Of a stretch of 64,000 nt of DNA, positions 32,241 through 44,400 are shown one piece after another. Position 1 is the first letter of the stretch; each line of letters starts with the position of its first letter. Below the pieces are notes generated by a model, which did not search any database, was not told the origin of the DNA, and worked only from the letters and a program-made list of their open reading frames with translations. Source of the stretch: Astropecten irregularis (lineage: Eukaryota > Echinodermata > Asteroidea > Paxillosida > Astropectinidae); the NCBI GenBank assembly GCA_963971285.1, contig OZ020254.1, forward strand, positions 868,001-932,000, in the 5' to 3' direction. Position numbers and translations under genes: made by a program.

Positions 32241-32252
32241 CTATCCCTCTCT

Positions 32253-32451
32253 CTATTGAGTGGGGAAACCGGTGTGCATATAGCTGCCTTGAGTGGAGTT
32301 GGGGGTCATCAGACCTCTGCTAGGGGCCATGCCTTGTCCGAGGGCTGTAATGGGCTGTGTCTGCTGGGCGTACTGGGTTTGCTGGACACCTTGGCCCTGG
32401 GGATATTGGCTTTGTACGTATTGCCCTTGCATAACCATGCCTGCTGATGCT
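32253..32451 (-). CDS. TIA1: TIA1-like terminal coding exon
   Basis: Acceptor TTCTTTTGAACAG. Completes Gln, then [36 protein letters not shown], a GMAPSRG segment and HTGFPTQ, with TAG at 32253-32255. Low-complexity Q/G/Y composition fits the TIA1-family prion-like tail. Assignment rests on phase and composition more than on alignment. Confidence 0.85.
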
Positions 32452-35400
32452 CTGTTCAAAAGAACGAAACAAGAGGAGATATAGGATTAGCACTTGAACA
32501 TCATCATACGATATTCATGATGTACACATATTTTTTTTTTTTTGAGCACAAATGACAGGAAGGTAATACTGTAACGATTTCAATTACTGCAGCCTCAAGT
32601 GACACTAAGTTGGCAACAAGTGACACTAAGTTGGCAACAAGTGACACAAAGTTGGCAACAAGTGACACAAAGTTCGCAACAAGTGGCACAAAGCTGGCAA
32701 CAAGTGACACAAAGCTGGCAATAAGTGACACAAAGTCGCCCGTGGTAATCTGGAGGCCATTTCTAATGTCAAGTGCGATATCTACAAGAGCAGCAACATC
32801 ATCAACAACAATCACTCACTGTGGATAGTTGTAGTAGTAGGTAGCCTGTGTTGAGGGAGTCATCTGCAGATACTGCTGCTGCTGCTGTTGCTGGCTAGCG
32901 GGAAACTGCTGGTTGAAATACTGCACAAACGGTTGACCAGGCTGCTGCGTTTGCGGGACAGCCGGTTGTTGGTACGAGGCAAACCCTTGATATGCATACT
33001 GCTGCTGCTGCAGTCAAACAATACAAGAAAAGATGACAAAAATAGAAACATTTTAATAGCAACAATTGAAGAGCCTTTGTCACTTGAAACCTGTGTACTT
33101 GGAATCGCAGCCGTTCATGGTGAGCGGAATATGATGTCCACTCTCTCAAGATGCAAGTTGGGGCTGAGTTTAGAAACTATCCCATTCGACCAGCACTAGT
33201 CAAGAGCCCTCCCAGGCTGCTCAAACTTGCTCTAGAGATGCCCACCTCAGCTCATTAAAAAATAACCAACATAAATAATATCAGTTGCCCAATGAAGGCT
33301 AGCAGTTCAGCAGCCGAAAGTCGCTACCAGCAACACGACATCGCGTGTCGTCGATCACCTTCTTCCTTATTAATAATGCCTTTCTGATATTCTGATGTGA
33401 TATGTCTCTCGTTATAGTTTGGGTTCTCTCCTAATATCTGTACACAATTTTAGAATTTCAGTTGATTAACTTAGCATGTGGAATGACCTTCCTCCAGATA
33501 ACTAGTGGACCTGTTTGTTTCAGGCCAGTGATCAGTGATCCGGCTCGCAAAAGCTGCTCTGGATCACACTTTAGCATATCCTGCCTGGGACATGGATTTG
33601 CAAGATCAAATCTCAAGAATGATTGATGTTCCTATGTTTTGAATGATTTGAGGCAGTGAAAATAAAAGAGGGGTGGACTGAAAAAAATACTGAAATGCCC
33701 TATAATCAGAGATGCAACTGGCCAAATGCCAATAGAATCTGACAAATGACTGTCTGCTAGATAGTCATTTATGCATTGTGTGTAGACACACAGCACAATC
33801 CAATGCAGTGCAGTGCCGCAGCAAATATAAAGTGAATATCAAAGGAGACTTGAAAATAAATTGTACAAATCAAAACATTTGAAGGTGAAAAATCGGAATT
33901 CGGGTGAAAAATAGAAAACAAAATTGGATTTCAAATAAAAAATCTTGAAAGTTGCGTCTCTGAATATAAAAAAATTAATAAATAAAAATTACCACCAGCC
34001 CTGTAAGTGTCCCAGACCATGTACATCAAAGGAGACAATGAGAAAATGAATTGTACAATTCATAACATTTGAAGGTGAACAATCCGATTTTGGTTGAAAA
34101 CAGAAGAAAAAGTGATTTCAGATTAAATCTGAAAATTTGCTCCTCTGTATCATTAAATAAATAAATAAATAAAATTAGCACCAGCCCTGAAAGTGTTCCC
34201 AGACCACGTGAAACCTTTGAGGTTAACCACCATGTACCTCACTGTATCAAACCAATCCATCTTGTGTCATATGATTGATACCAATGTTCCTCTGCCCTTA
34301 ATTGTGTCTACATACATGTACTAGAAAACATGTCCTCCACTTTGTACTTTCATACTTAACATGACATTCATCCTGTGAGAGGTACTGGATTGATTTCCCG
34401 CGACTCCAGTCCCGTGATGAACGAGGTGAGCATTCATACATGATAATTTGCATATTGAGAGCAAAGTTGAAATGCCTGGGAAAAATGATTTTTGTAATAT
34501 GTACAGCTAAAAAACCAAACCAAACCAAACCAAGAACCGTGTTGCATCTTTGACAGATCAGAAATTTGGGAAATGAACCCTCGCCGGAACTGAAACATTT
34601 TCATCACGGAATGGACATCATAAATCGGCATCTGCAAGACAGCAGGGGGCGCTCAATGGACAGTCAGTGCATCAACACTATCTTTGTTCTCTCACTGACA
34701 CGACACAGCTGGAGTAAACCTCCCCTCCCCGCCCCCCTCCCCCTACCCCTACCCTGAACTATAACTCAGGCATCGTGGCGGCAGCCAGGTCGTAGACATT
34801 ATTCCTCTTTAATAGCTTACAGCATGACATGTATATTCATTGTTAGGAACAAATTCAATTTGCAGAATGAGTGAGGGGGGACGGAAGGAGGGAGAGAAAG
34901 AAACGAACGAACGAACGAACGAAAGCAAGTCAGCGAGCTCATTACACCTAACAAAGACCCATCACTGCTCCGAGGAGGGTCAGATCTCTCAACGGATACC
35001 TGTGCCAGTTGTCATCGTGTCAAACTCAACCGGTCTCAGATGGATTACCTTCCTCTTCTACCCTAAATGTGCCCCCCCCCCCCTAAAAGAAAAAATATGA
35101 AAAGAGTAATTTCCTAACCCACCATAAAGAAAAGGAAAGAAGGTAAAAAGGTTCATATTTCAAGCCGGCCATCAGACTAACCAGATGAATGACATCCTGA
35201 GGGAGATATAATGAGACAACTTGTATCCAGTCATATTATTCTAATGCTGGTCGTTAATAAGATTCCTTTTTCATATTAGCCACAAAACGAGAATGAATAT
35301 GACAACAAGAAAAGGGCCATGAAATATCACTCTTTTCTTTCGTCTTTTCTCCCCCTTGATTCAATTTATCTTGAGGAAAAGACGTCACAAGCCATCATCA

Positions 35401-38400
35401 GATTGGGCCAGCGGAAATTCACCATATCCAAAATAACCGAAAAAACTCCAAACCCCAAAACTTGGAGTGTTCTCAATTTCACAGAGAGAAAAAACAAAAA
35501 AAAATTAGGCAGAAGAAAAATAAACAATTAGCAATCTAAACCTTTACAAAAACAAATTAAATATTGAACAGGAGAAAGAAAGTAAGAATTCAAAAAAAAA
35601 TGAAAAACAAAAGATAAAGATTGGAAGCAAATGAGCCCTGTGACTTGGCAAAGATTAACAGCACAATTACGAAGAGGGGGGATTTCCCTAGACGACGATC
35701 CTTCCCTCCTCATCACGGGCAAGACACCCGGACTCCACACATGTGTTATGTGACGCAGGTGCATTGAACACTCCGGCTGGTGCCGTGTCCATGGAGGTGG
35801 GAGGGAGGGGCGGAGGAAGAGGGGTGGAGGAGGGGGGGGAGGGAAGGAAGTAAACCCAGAAACACGTCCCTGGTATTTGAACTGACACCCAGCGAGGAGT
35901 TTGTCACCTGCCTGGGCACGTATTGGCCATTGACAATGAGCTCAAACAGCCAACTCCCCCTTCCCCTCAAGAACATTAGGGGGGACAGGGGAAGGAATAT
36001 GACAAAAACAAAAATGACCTTAATAAATCATATGTGCTTTTTGTTTCGTTTTTTTCCCCCCTACTTGTTTTGTTTTCAAGTATTCAATTTTCTTCCAAAC
36101 GAATCCACAAGCGGTAATTTTTTACTGACTGCTAACGTTTTTCTTTTAAGATGGCACACCCCTCACTTTAATGGCAAAAACCCTAAATAAGGGAAACCTA
36201 GGATTCTGTGTTTTTGATTAAAAAAATCCTCTTTAATTTCAAGACATTTTCCTGTATAACCAGAGGCAAAATAAAAAGGAACTCAATGAACAACAAAAAT
36301 CAATGATATGAACTAAAGAGGTTTTTTACTAACCAAAACAAAATTAAGTACTGGTAAGAAACAAACAAATATTGCAACATTCTCAGGTTTTTATAGGTGC
36401 ATTTGCTACTTGTTTTGAATTCAATATGGGTTTGGGTAAACAAATTCCCAGGAAAAAAAGACATCAACTGCATCAAGTCCAGTGGCCAGAAATACTGCAA
36501 CAATACTTCAAAGTTTACATCTATCTTCGATGTATTTTCAGGAAGGACATTTTCCGATCTCTGCACCATCACAATTGCTCTTTCCACATCTATATGTATC
36601 TAACCTCCTTGGCACACATCCAAGAATTGATGTTCCATCAGGCATCATCTTGGTTGAATGCACACAGAGGAAGATAGAGAGGAAGTGTGGGGGGAGGGGG
36701 AAGGAGTTGAGATGTTTGGGAAGGTGGTGTTCCCCGCAAACGAAGCATGAGACGATGGAACCAACTAGGGATACCGTGAATGGTCTCTATCCGTGACCAA
36801 TGAATGACCTGGGCTCGATTTCACGAAAAGCTAAGACAGATCGCAACTGGCATATCAATCTTAATTGCTAAGCAACTCGTGATGTCACAATACTAGCTGC
36901 TATGGAAACATGAACAACTCATCTAAAAGATGAATCGCAAATATTTGTGAAATCGACCACTGTCCACACACCGACACATTGTACATGACAGCTGACGCAG
37001 ACTTGGTAGTACTTGTCAGCTCAACAGAGTTTTCTCAGAATCGTTGCATTGGGTTCTGTTTTGTTTGTGTTCGTTATTCCCTTCGAGAGATATTCATTAC
37101 GCGGTGAGATGAACTGAGAGGGAGTCGTATAATGTTGTCCATATTTTGAACTGTATGATCTCTACATGTATAGGGACATTCAACCAACTTCTGGTTGGTA
37201 TACCTTGTCAGACTGATGAATGCATCGTCCGTTTTACTGTCCTGTGACTCCTGGATATAAACTTTATTGTCGATGTGCCAAGAATGATTCTACTTCAAAT
37301 TTGAAGTAGAATTGCGAGTGTGCTCTCGCAATCGTGGAAAAATTGTAGGGTATATTTACCTACGTCACAAGAACACCGTGAGGTTGTGACACCGACTGTG
37401 CGGAATGACCCACATATTTAGCTCCCCCCCCCCCCCCCCCAGGCATTCAGGTGTCAACTTGATGCGATGTCGCTTGGCCAATTTGCTCTATTTGAAAGGA
37501 AGCAGCCGATAAAAGTCAAAGGGGCATGCCGCAAATAGCCGGAACCCAAATCCACCAAGGGGATACATAGTATACGTGTATATACTGGCCTCAACTGGCA
37601 GCACCAACACACAAGCAGGCCAACTAGAAGCACCTGCCTGAAATGCTAATTATAAACCCACAGGTGTGAGGATTCCTGACCCAGATCAAGGAAAGGGGGG
37701 TGGCGGAGGGGGAGGGGGGAAGTTGCCGAGATCTTGTGATGACGGTGACAAGGTGGGAAGGGACGAAAGAGGAAGAGGATAAGTCAATTCAGAGCTTTGG
37801 GGATCCTATCAAAATATCACTTCGCATCTTAAGGAGGAAATGATAAACTGCAGTCACTTGATATTATACATGGGACTGAAGGAAACATCAAGAGACCCAG
37901 GATTGAGGCCTGAAGTCTTGCTTAGTAGCGGCACTGAACCCACCCTCAGGGAAATGTTTATGCACGGCAGAAATGCTGGGGATGATCTGGTCCTCTCTCC
38001 ATTTTTTGTTTGATTTTATCCCATCGCCGAAATGGGTAAAGAGCTTGCAGGGCATGGTATTGGCTTATTGGGTGATCTGCGGCACCAGGATCCCCTCGGC
38101 AAACTCAGTCCCTGTCTCCATTCCTCCTCTCTATCTATCTTCTCCGGGCCTCTCCATAATATTGGACGGGTGATCCCCCTGCCCTGCCTACCGAGTGCTT
38201 ACGGATGCTTCACTGGAGCAGTGACCCGGGGGGAATTGAGCGGGTCGCAACAGTCTCTCACACCTTCCAATCAAATTGCCTCGGCACAGCCTAACAATGT
38301 GCCAACGGAACAGCCTGACGCTTCAAGAGCATATCACGCTGAAGTGGAGTGAAGGGGAGGAGTTTGTGCAGCGGGGAGGAGGGGAGGGGGGATGTGATAC

Positions 38401-41400
38401 AGGTATTGCCCGCATTGATCATATACCTCAACTTTACAGCAATAAATCCCTTAGGGGGCACATTTGAGGGGTAGAGGCAATGTAAACAGCACTATGTTTA
38501 TATGGAACACAATAAAAAAAAAAGAGCATCTTTCAGTTGTCGTTCAAGTCTATCCACCCTGTCCACCCACACGTTTGAAATTCCCCAGAAAGCCGACCAG
38601 CAATTCATCAGAAACTAACCCTGATGGATTGAGCCTCGGCACAACGGACTCTCGCCGTCCCTACGCGGAGTCAATTTCACATGTAATACATTGCAACAGA
38701 ATCGGTTTGGGAATTCAATAAATGTAACCCTCCCCTTGCCCAGGATTCAAGAATGTAAAAGAGGGAAGAGAGAAAATAAAAAATGGTTAGGAGCTGGAAA
38801 TGGTTGATTCAGCATGTGCGCTCACGTCAGCCCGACCCATAACCAATTCTGCCGCTTGTTTGTCGAGTCTAAAGACAACAGTCGCGGGGCCAAAACCAAA
38901 GAGACACATTCAAATTCCACTTCAGTTGTATAGGCAAGTAATTTGATTGGGTTATATACAACTTCAATTTCTGCCGATGATTGCGCGCAATGACTGGCTG
39001 AAAATGAAATGTACCGTGCCAAAGAGGCAGGGGTTGAATTTTCTCCTCCCCCCTGCCGCCGCCGACCGCCCTTTACCAAATTGAATCTTGCTGAACACGG
39101 TATTTTCTAGAGGTAAAATGGGAATAAAATTGTCTGGGAGTATGAAGTGATGTGTGCACTGCATACAAACCAATGTTACAGTGTACATTTTCTGTATTTT
39201 GTCCCACATTATCCATTTCATCCCATAATATACATTGTAGAAATATAAAGGCACATTGCTACTGTTGTCAGGAAAACCAAAATTTATGAATGAAATGCTT
39301 GAAAACATTGTAAACATGTGATTTTACATGTGAATTTTGAAGAGTTTGATTACAAAATTGAAAAAAAAAAAAAAAAAACCAACATAAAAAATAAAATCTT
39401 TCTGAATTGTAAAAATATGTGATTGTTCAGAGGTCATCTCATCTATTTAATACAAGTAATAAACTGGTGCAAACTGCTCATCAGCCAAAATAATGACCGG
39501 AGATTTAATAAATGCTTGGAGTTAGGAGGGCCAGATGCGTTTCAATCCTAGCAGAATCTTTATCGAAGGCTAAATCTTATTTGTTTGTTTGTTTGTTTGT
39601 TTGTATGTTTACTGTGTTCCCTACTGGCTAACATGATATATTTGTCAAAATCCCCAGAAAGTGATCAGACAAGAATGATCCCACTGCATATCTGATATTA
39701 TCTGTGTATTAATATTAATATAAATTCATATGCAACTCCTGTTCACCCTGAATAAGTTTGTTCCCTCCAAGCTGGCCCCGAGCGTCTCCTGATTTCCATG
39801 CCATCAAACCCCTTTGGCCTTTCGCATAGATTTCCCCCAGGAACGTCACAACTTCATCTGGGTCCCAACTTCATCTAATTCGGGTTTTTGTGCGTACCTG
39901 CAAAACCTCTTTACCATGCATGCAATAATACGTCACAACAAAAGCTTCTGCACACAACAGCGCCCCCGTGGGAGACTTCAAAGGTGAAGATTTCCGGGAA
40001 CAATTTGAAAGTCAAAGAGTTCTTTCTATTCAAAAGCAATTATTCATTTGCTGTTGTTATCTTGTCTCAAAACTGTGGCATAACATTTCACCGATGTTTG
40101 GTCCTTACATATGAAATGGCATCATTTAAAATACAACTGATGCCATGGGCCTTTTCCAAACCTTGGCTCCAGCTACGGCTTTGTCTCAGTCATCCGTATG
40201 TTGAAAATATAGGTTGTGGTTTTTCATTGAAGCCGCAGCTCTGTTTTCTTTTTCAAACCAGAGAATCTACTTCCGAACCGCAGGCAAAATTTTGATACTC
40301 CTTATTTTAGAATGGATTCACGAGACTGAGCCGAAGCCGCAGCCTGAGAAGGAGCCGAGGTTTGGAAAACAGCCCCAAATTCATAGACAACAGGATGGAG
40401 TCCAGAATGAGTAAGGCTTGCGGTGACACCATGTATAATACTTTTAGAAAGCTGTGTGGTCCTGAAAAGGACCGATGAGGGTGGATTCTCAACGTTTCGA
40501 CTAGTGTGCTCTAGTCGTCCTCAGGAGAGAGAAGATGGTGTACCAATTGAATTTGTATTCATTTTTCACGCAGCTACTCAGGACAAATGCAGAGCTAGAT
40601 TTAGAGCTATATTTGTCCTGATCACTGGCCTGGGGATGGGGGGTAAGGGGACGTAAAGCAAGGGCATACCTGGACATGAGCAGAGGATTCTGACGGACTT
40701 TCCTTCCCCCAGGAACATTTGACTTTGTAGTTGCCGACGAGCTGGCTGTGTACACCGACTATTGCCCTCGTCGCTTCATCGTGAGATGCAAATCTGAACA
40801 AAAAAATCAACCAAAGTTCCAAAAGATGAACAGAAAATGCCACACAAAGCAAACAGTGACACTCTAATGGTGGTTTCATGGGCATACTGATCGAACATGA
40901 ATATTTGAGGTCGTTGAAAGGTGAACGAAGAAAATTTACGGGGGTGGATTTTGAACCTACGACCTCCGGAATACCACACCGGCTCTTTAAAACTGAGCTA
41001 TCCAGCCCTCTGATAAAAGTTTTTTGATCCTACATTTGTCGCATGCAATAGCTAGCATGATTTACTGTACCAAAATTTTCACTTCAATGGTGAACCAATT
41101 TCACGTTTATTTGTTTTTTTCCTAATAATAGAAGAGATGCAAAGTATTTTAATCACACTAGCGTTAATCCAATCTCGTCCTGATATATTTCAGTGTCCAT
41201 CGATTCTTTTAAACTTTTGCAAGCTGTCGCCTTTCACGTCCATTGTTTCTTTCCCCATCTGTTTATTTTTCACTTCACACAAAAGCTAATCACATTAATG
41301 ATTTATCCATTGTATTCCTCTACGACAATCGTCTATTGTATTCCTCTACGACAATCGTCCATTGTCTTCCTCTATGGGTGACAGAAAGGGGTGGAGAAGG

Positions 41401-44400
41401 CTCAGGGTGTCATGGAGGGTGTGAGTTTGTGTTTTGTATACCCCAGGATTATATTTTTCTTGTTTTGTTGGGTTTACCTTATGAAGCATGCACAACAATA
41501 ATTGATTGATTTGGATAAAAGCCGTATCATCGCTAAATCATTTGGCATTGATTTTGGACAATTTATTTAATTTTGGTCCATTTGTTGTTTTGATTTATTT
41601 AGACAACATAGGATATTGATTTATTTACACATCCAAGCCGTGAGAGCACAGAGAACTCTAACAGGCAAACATGTGCGTCCTTGACCCAATAAAAACCAAA
41701 TTTTAAGCTTTGAAAAAAGATCCTATACGACACAGCCTCCTAAATTTGAGCAGCTTCAAACAAAACATGCTCAACTTAATATCATTCCATCATCTTTATC
41801 ACAACAAATCAGGTGATTTTTCTAAAATCAAGTGAAACAATATATTAATCTATTATAAAATGAACATTTTCACAGTTTTCTTCACGAGGCGTGAAATGAC
41901 ACTCCAGCCTCCATATGGCAGCAAAATCACGAGACCATTCCATTCCTCCAGCCTTGTTTGGTGTTAACACCCTCCCCATCCCCAAAAACACTACTCCGCC
42001 GCTCTGATGACGGTTTAAGCTTCAAATTCATTAAATGGTGTGAGGATTAGTATCTTCACAAGTGACGGTGCGGAGTTAATACCTCGCAAATTACAATCGA
42101 AAGAAGGGTTTCATTAGCTGGGGCTGCGGGTATCACAAGAGAGAGAAAGAGACAAAGAGCGGCCGTGATTATTATGCCTGTTTGGGTAAAGGAAGATGGG
42201 GGGAGGGAGGGTTGGTTGGTAGGAGCAGACTGAATCCTCGCTTCATACCACAATCCTCTTGTCATAAATCCGCAACTTACCGGATAAAAGCGTAGCCTTT
42301 CTCGGGGAATTGCCTGATCTCCTGAATGGTGCCGAATTCCTGAAACCTTTGACGTAGTAATTCTTCTGCTCACCCGCACCGGCATCAAAAAAAAAAAACC
42401 AGAACACCAAATCAACAAAATGTCACAATCATTCAAGGTGGATAATTTCCATGCACCGCTGAAATTATAAAGTTTGAGGACACGAGAAGCCTGTGATCAA
42501 AGAACTTAATAATACTCGGCCCAGGGACAGCTTGATTTGTTTAAGGACTGTGGCTATAAAGAAAAGATATCTCAAACAGGCTGTTCGATCTTTAGAGCAC
42601 AATCGACAAAAATCAGGATAATCAGACGAGAACAGAAACACAAACAAACAAACACAGGGCAGTGACTGATTTGATTATGGCTGCATCCGAATCTGTTGTC
42701 TAGAGCTAGGTCTCGGTCTTCGCTCCATTGGAAATATGTGGAGACAACTAGACAATAGACCTAGCCGTAGCTCTGGATGCCCGTTTCGGACACAGCCTAT
42801 GCTGTAGAAAACATCAATAATCAGAGGAGAACAAACAAACAAACTAACAAACAAACATGGGGCAGTGACTAATTTGACGTATCCGAAACAGGCATCCAGA
42901 GCTACAGCTAGGTCTATTGTCTTGGTGTTTCTGTGTATTCCCAATGGACTGAAGACCTAGACCTAGCTCTAGACAACAGATTCAGATGCAGCCACAGCTA
43001 CGGCTAGGCCTATTGTCTTGATGTCTCTGCATATTTCCAATGGACTGAAGACCTAGACCTAGCTCTAGCTAACAGATTCGGATGCAGCCAGAGCTGCGGC
43101 TAGGTCTCTTGTCTTGGTGTCTCTGCATATTTCCAATGGAGCGAAGACCTAGACCTAGCTCTAGACAACAGATTCAGATGCAGCCACAGCTACGGCTAGG
43201 CCTATTGTCTTGATGTCTCAGCATATTTCCAATGGACTGAAGACCTAGACCTAGCTCTACACAACAGATTCGGATGCAGCTTATGATGTAGAAAACTTGC
43301 AGTATAATATAGTATAATTCCATCCATGATAGAGAAACCAGGCCCAGCTTACCTGACATGCCATTCTGTATACCGCCACAGTAGACCGTACAATTGTTCA
43401 CACTGGCCTGGCTATATACGTCTTCGTGTGACTTAGCTGCAAATCAATTGAAAACAAAAATCAAAAATTAGACAAATCAAACCCAAACAAATTCTAACAA
43501 ACAACTCCCAAATTGTTTTAAACTGCACACATGTCATATGCAAGTCAAGCCTCCAGGGGCCAATTTCATAGAGCTGCTTTTAAGCATCAAAGTTTGCTTA
43601 AGAACTGAAAACATCGGTGCATAAAGTCATTTTGCCAGCCAAACACCTTGTGAATGTTATACTCAGCAAACAATGGCAGAATACAAGTCAAAAGCAGTAA
43701 ACATCACATGAACATTTGGTTGGCGATCCTGTTTTTATCAAGGAAGACTTTTCATGTTTAAGCAAATTTTGTGCATAAGCAACTATATGAAACTGGCCCC
43801 TGGTACATATCTAATGACACATTTTTATCAAAAATGCACACAGTTTGTCTATTTAGCATCATATCCTGTACCCCAGCTTTTAATTTCTCATGACAATAAC
43901 CAGGGAATCTTCGCTAACAACCGACCAGGCCCGAGGCCTGTAATGAAAAAATCATCAATAGAGCAATCACGAAACACAAGGGGACTTGAGCAGTCTCTAT
44001 TTCTTTTGGCCTTGCTTTGCTCAAAATATTTCAGACGACGAACGGACTGAAAATTTATGTGATGCGATCCCAGAACCTTTCCGATGAGACATCCTTTGTA
44101 AGAATAATAAAAAATAAAATACATAAAAAAATAACCCATCCCTGGATAATCAGGGTGATTATAAGCAATTTGGGAATGCTCTCGAGGGTGATAAATCAAG
44201 AATCGGTTCTGATGGCTCGGCTCCCATTAGGAAGTGGATGGTTGTTTTGCGCGACTCATTTCAATTTAGCGATGATGCGAGGGATCGGGCTAACGACAGT
44301 CACGCTGGATGATGACCGTAACGGCGGGCAAAACAACAGAGGGCATCTGCCACGCCTAATAGGTCAACGGACTTCGTATTTAACAAAATGTTTTCAACAA

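Larger units (their letters stand above)
26690..32252 (-). other. TIA1-like 3' UTR and convergent intergenic region
   Basis: Downstream of the TIA1-like stop on the minus strand. No coding homology on either strand. The minus strand is rich in U-like (T) runs at about 27.6-28.4 kb. AATAAA candidates for this strand cluster at 29562-29603 (a run of AAATAAATAAAT on the minus strand). A 41-bp repeat (31449-31556), a family G fold-back (29151-29350) and a YY1-like GGCGGCCATCTTGG (30587) lie here. The transcript end cannot be fixed. Confidence 0.45.
33008..40669. other. TIA1-like intron, 7.7 kb
   Basis: No coding exon recognised between the RRM3 end and the Q-rich exon, and their phases join directly. 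It contains ATAAATAAATAAAT runs (33970, 34155), an ACGAACGAACGAACGAAC run (34903), G-rich tracts (35800-35850, 37695, 38343-38395), a C18 homopolymer (37424-37441), paired hairpins at 37288-37332 and repeats listed separately. Confidence 0.65.

Noticed and set aside
32504..32828. Open frames on both strands reading FVSLVAN or ATSDTKL repeats
   Set aside because: A 21-bp repeat has a period divisible by three, so all frames lacking a stop in one unit stay open. It is an intron of the TIA1-like gene.
34725..34760. Telomere-like CCCCTACCCCTACCC
   Set aside because: Not the TTAGGG/CCCTAA repeat and only two irregular units. Part of a C-rich low-complexity stretch.
34903..34925. CRISPR-like or other regular array from the ACGA repeats
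   Set aside because: A plain tetranucleotide microsatellite. No spacers, and the genome is clearly eukaryotic.
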